Of a DNA stretch of 64,000 bases, positions 60,021-64,000 are shown piece after piece. The notes beneath the pieces were generated by a model. The model was not told the origin of the DNA, made no database searches, and saw only the letters and a list, made by a program, of their open reading frames with translations. The stretch covers positions 61,260,828-61,324,827 of the forward strand of contig CM057482.1 of assembly GCA_030035585.1 (NCBI GenBank). The letters are read 5' to 3'. Position 1 is the first letter of the stretch. Each line of letters opens with the position of its first letter. This DNA comes from Dugong dugon (lineage: Eukaryota > Chordata > Mammalia > Sirenia > Dugongidae). The position numbers and the translations under genes are program-made.

Positions 60021-61568
60021 GTCACTATACCAAAAAGAATTGGTCGATGTTCATCCATTTCGGGAGGTAGCATATGATCAGGAACCGATGGTACTGAAGG
60101 AAGAAGTCCAAGCTGCACTGAAGGCACTGGTGAAAAACAAGGCTCCAGGAATTGATGGAATACCAACTGAGATGTTTCAACAAACAGATTCAGCACTGGA
60201 AGTACTCACTCATCTATGCCAAAAAATTTGGAAGACAGCTGCCTGGCCAACTGACTGGAAGAGAGCCATATTTCTGCCTATTCCCAAGAAAGGTGATCCA
60301 ACCGAATTCAGAAATCATCGAACAATATCACTGATATCACACGCAAGCAACATTTTGCTGAAGATCATTCAAAAGAGGCTGCAGCAGTACATCGACAGGG
60401 GACTTCCGGAAATTCAAACCAGATTCAGAAGAGGACGTGAAACCAGGGGTGTCATTGCTGATGTCTGATGGATCCTGGCTGAAAAAGCAGAGAATACCAA
60501 AAAGATGTTTACATGTGTTTTATTGACTATGAAAAGGCATTCGACTGTTTGGATCATAACAAATTATAGATAACATTGTGAAGAACAAGAATTCCAGAAC
60601 ACTTAATTGTGCTCATAAGGAACCTGTACATAGATCAAGTGGCAGTTGTTCAAACAGAACAAGGGAATACTGCGTGGTTTAAAGTCAGGAAAGGTGTGCA
60701 TCAGAGTTGTGTCCTTTCACCATACTTATTCAATCTGTTTGCTGAGCGAATAATCTGAGAAGCTGGACTATATGAAGAAGCATGGGGCATCAGGAATGGA
60801 GGAAGACTCATTAACAACCTGCAACATGTAGATGACACAACCTTGCTTGCTTAAAGTGAAGAGGACTTGAAGCACTTACTGATGAAGATCAACGACTACA
60901 GCCTTCTGTATGGATTACACCTCATCACAAAGAAAACAAAAATCCTCACAAGTGGACCAATAAGCAACATCATGATAAACAGAGAAAAGATTGAAGTTGT
61001 CAAGGATTTCATTTTACTTGGATCCGCAATCCACCCCCACGGAAGCAGCAGTCAAGAAATCAAATGACACATGGACTGGGCAAATCTGCTGCAAGAGACC
61101 ACTTTAAAGTGTTAAAAAGCAAAGATATCACCTCAAAAACTAAAGTGTGCCTGACCCAAGCCACAGTGTTTTCAGTTGCCTCATATATATGTGAAAGCTG
61201 GACAATGAGTAAGAAGACTGAAGAATCGATGCCTTTGAATCATGGTGTTGGTGAAGAATATTGAATATACCATGAACTGCCAAAAGAATGAACAAATCTG
61301 TCTTGGAAGAAGTACAACCAGAATGCTTCTTAGAAGGGAGTGTGGCAAGACTACATCTCACATACTTTGGACACGTTATCAGTGGAGGGTCAGTGAAAAA
61401 GAGGAAGACCCTCAACGGGATGAATCGACACAGTGGCTGCAACAATGGTCTCAAGCATAACAATGATTGTGAGGATGGTGCTGGACTGGGCAGTGTTTCG
61501 TTTTGCTGTACACAGGGTGGCTTTGAGTTGGAAGCAACTCTACATCACCTAACAACTATCAACAACAG
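60021..61568 (+). mobile_element. RTE LINE inserted in ERV gag
   Basis: The copy starts at 'tcactataccaaaaagaattgg', within a few codons of the start of the copy at 55634. It carries the RT fingers in an open frame to 60468 (KNKAPGIDGIPTEMFQQTDS, PIPKKGDPTEFRNHRTISL, QYIDRGLPEIQTRFRRG). It then decays: the YADD box has become HVDD-like near 60826 ('aacatgtagatgac'), and stops follow. The 3' end '...cacctaacaactatcaacaac' is near 61565. The frame at the left junction is continuous with the ERV gag start. Confidence 0.9.
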
Positions 61569-61660
61569 CTTGAATCTTAACAATTTGACTAAAAGGGTCA
61601 GTGGGAAGTGTTTGCCTGGGAGTGTGACCAAGTCTTGCTCAAAGATGTCAAAAACTGAGC
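61569..61660 (+). mobile_element. Possible gag continuation after the RTE
   Basis: The short frame LNLNNLTKR at about 61570-61600 is in the style of class I ERV matrix sequence and would follow the part before the RTE. It degenerates within 100 bases. Low confidence, because it is short. Confidence 0.4.
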
Positions 61661-61783
61661 ATGCATGTTGCTGCTTCCCCATCTAATGATTGGGACAGAC
61701 GCTGTTAATTGATCATGGCATATGCATGTTGCTGCTCCCCCATCCTATGACTGTGACAAGCATCACTAATTGATTATGGTATA
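61661..61783. repeat. Two-unit 61-bp tandem repeat
   Basis: 'atgcatgttgctgct' begins at 61661 and again at 61722. Each unit continues '...cccccatc..atgactg..acag.c..c.ctaattgat.atgg.at', and the two are about 80 percent identical by eye. It is inside the presumed ERV interior. Confidence 0.8.
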
Positions 61784-64000
61784 TGGTTCTGCATCTGTGG
61801 AGAGAGCAGTGTATGGTGGAAGGTGAGGGTCCTGGTCATGCAGGATTCCCTTGGGGGTTAAGAGTGTGACCTGGAGAAAGCCAATTCCAGCACAGACCAG
61901 CTGCAGGACATCTGCCCACCAGAAATAAGGATGCAGTCCCAGACATTCCAAAGAAAGCATCCACTCCTTTCATGATTTGTTGGAATGGACACTTGTTTTG
62001 TACCACGGGGCTCTTAAGGAAAAGCAGGAAAAGTGCCTTGTTTGTGCTGGGATCCTGCTCTAGTTTCTGTTGTTTGTGGGGATCTGGTTGGGTGGTGGAT
62101 GAGTTGTGGGACAGAAAGAGAGCCAGGTGTTCCAACAATAACCCAGTGTCCCCTTCCCACAAGACTGGAACACCATGTTGTTCTTGATTTTTACCCTCAC
62201 CTTGGGCCAAAGGACACACACAGTTTGACTTAACTCCAGATGAGAGCTCCTCCCAATATGCCCTAACCCTCATGTCCCAATATCTCAACAATTCCTACAG
62301 GACTTTCCCTGGGATGAGATGGTTTGTGATTGAGGGATAGAGAATACAGGAAAGAGTCTTTTAGGGACTCAACCAGATAAGAAGGAGGAACCTCTTATTG
62401 GGTGTGAGGACTTTGGAGAACGATGTTGAGATGCCAGATACATGAGGTCTGTGTCTATGCAGTCAAAATGTGAATGAAGCAGTGGGGGGAGTGGGGAGAT
62501 AAATAGGAGAGATGGAAGAACTGTCTCCATTCTTAATGAGCAGTGATGAGATCCTTAGATGTTGCCTAACAATCAACCTTTCTCCAGATCAGGGAGACCA
62601 CTTCCATAGATGAGGAGAAACAGATAGTGGGGGCTAACCTGAGCTGCGCTTGCTGGTCGGTGATAGCAATCAACCCACCCTGGTCCCAGCACTTGCTGAT
62701 TACTGAGGGACTTGTGCCTGGTTCCACCTCAATTCAAATCATCCACACTCATGGTAGGCCACGGTGTGTGTTCTCTCCTAGTGTCTTTCTGTGAGTGTGC
62801 CTAATCCTATTTTTTACCACACACACACACACACACACACATCATCATCATCCCTACAGTATTCCCAAGCAAAAGCTTTCCCAAACACAGCTGCTCTGTG
62901 CTGCATCATCTTCCTTCTATTCTGTTCAGGAATCACTGGAGCCCCTTGGGCACTAGTTGATGTACATAGTAAAGGTTTCTGGGGCTTCTCCTTGTGAGAA
63001 ATTGTAGTCCTATTTCCTGCACCTCCGTAGAGTCTGCACCTTGATCCTTCACTTCACCTCAGAGAGGTGTGTTGCCACTGAACCTGGGTGCACACATTGA
63101 AGACACGTTGAAGAAAATGTTCCTGTTGTCTTTGGTTGGTAGAATAGTGTTCTGTTAGAGAGAGATGTGGAGTAAATACTCCCAGTGTCATCAAGAATGG
63201 GAGGAGACAGAGGATTTGTCATCAAGGACTCATGGGATTGGTGGGCCCTGGTGGTATCGTATCGGGAAGAATCTGCAAGGTGAGAGAGGTTTTAGCATAA
63301 CTCAACATGATGCTAATGGAACCAGAATTACTTTTATCTAATCAGATTAATATAACCTGTTCCCCACTAACTACTCAATCCAGTAAGAATTGCATAATAA
63401 TGATACTCTCTTTCTATTATATCCTATTCATTAATTCTCTGGAATCATTATTTTGCACATATTTCTTGTGTATTTTTACATGGCAGAAGTAAATTGAATT
63501 TTGAAATGAATGGTAAAACATATCCAAACATGATGAATTCCCAAAATTCCCAAAATCATGGAATTATACATGACAAAGAGTCGACTATGCTATATACAAA
63601 TTTGTAAAAATCATCTAGGGTATTTACATATCCCAGAGTGGGAAGCAAAATGTGACAAATGAATCTAACTCTATTACACATGTATGGCATAATCTCCCTG
63701 ACAGTGTGAGGGAAAAAGGAGCTAAACTAAAGACCTTTAGGGACCATGTTTTTCTGGAAACTAGGCTAAATACAAGAAGAAATGCAAAGAAATATTGCTT
63801 TATTTGGTACATTTGTTACTCAGAGCACAATTGTTTAGCAATTGTGAAATTACACGTGTACCAGGGTTAAGCAAATACATAGATAAATTGCCCATAATGG
63901 GAACCAAGCTTCTCACCGTCAGACAAAGATCCTTATATTTAGTAAGGAGGGGGAAGGCTGGAATGAAAATTAGCAGAGATAAAGAAGGACATTGCAAAAT
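61784..64000. other. Unassigned sequence, possibly ERV interior on the left
   Basis: 61784-62600 may continue the degraded ERV: 'cccaatatctcaacaattcctac' and a C-rich stretch recall gag, without firm motifs. From 62600 to the end of the window I recognise no gene. A (CA)n run is at 62817-62841 and AT-rich sequence fills 63300-63900. No open frame with family features was found. Confidence 0.35.
62817..62841. repeat. (CA)n followed by (ATC)n
   Basis: About 12 CA units, then atcatcatcatc. Confidence 0.92.

Overview
The window looks like mammalian nuclear DNA from an afrotherian, most probably a proboscidean (elephant-type) genome. The main evidence is an RTE-clade LINE present at least ten times, whose 3' end reads 'gtcgctatgagtcagaac...ggcacctaacaacaac'. 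A tRNA-style SINE ('gcagctgctaaccaaaaggtcggcagtt...') shares that 3' end, the arrangement of the AfroSINE / RTE1 pair of Afrotheria. L1 copies with long 3' UTRs, ERV-L/MaLR LTRs, an ERV-L pol relic, a class I ERV and old L2 pieces fill most of the rest. I found no complete protein-coding gene. The host-gene material consists of relics.

Layout. 0-8 kb: a full-length but internally deleted RTE inside an old L1 (629-3170), a solo LTR with target duplication (4376-4888), and an RTE with a perfect 10-bp target duplication (5125-8051). 8-18.7 kb: largely non-coding sequence, L2, an LTR, then a long antisense L1 zone. 18.7-32.5 kb: a cluster of degenerate copies of the microtubule-affinity kinase MARK2 (18740-20700 +, 26632-26912 +, 29300-29680 +, 29724-31582 -), mixed with a CpG island (22730-23260), RTEs, SINEs and an antisense L1. 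Two of the MARK2 pieces lie tail to tail as an inverted repeat. 32.5-45.8 kb: a 3' half of L1, ERV-L pol plus LTR, and an L1 split by an RTE. 47.4-50.6 kb: a decayed KRAB zinc-finger gene with one clean KRAB-A exon. 51.7-52.6 kb: an MRTFA (MKL1) gene fragment framed by transposon-like inverted ends. 55-61.6 kb: RTE copies, a GC-rich promoter-like stretch, and a class I ERV LTR, leader and gag start into which an RTE has landed, giving an in-frame gag-RT chimeric reading frame.

The interest lies in how the parts interact. An RTE machinery shares its tail with the SINE it mobilises. Nested insertions give relative ages. One duplicated block has a SINE-filled and a SINE-empty copy. A MARK2 pseudogene pair could make a hairpin RNA against the parent kinase gene. 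Two CpG-rich stretches have no evident gene. All repeat-family names come from recognition by eye, not from a library search.
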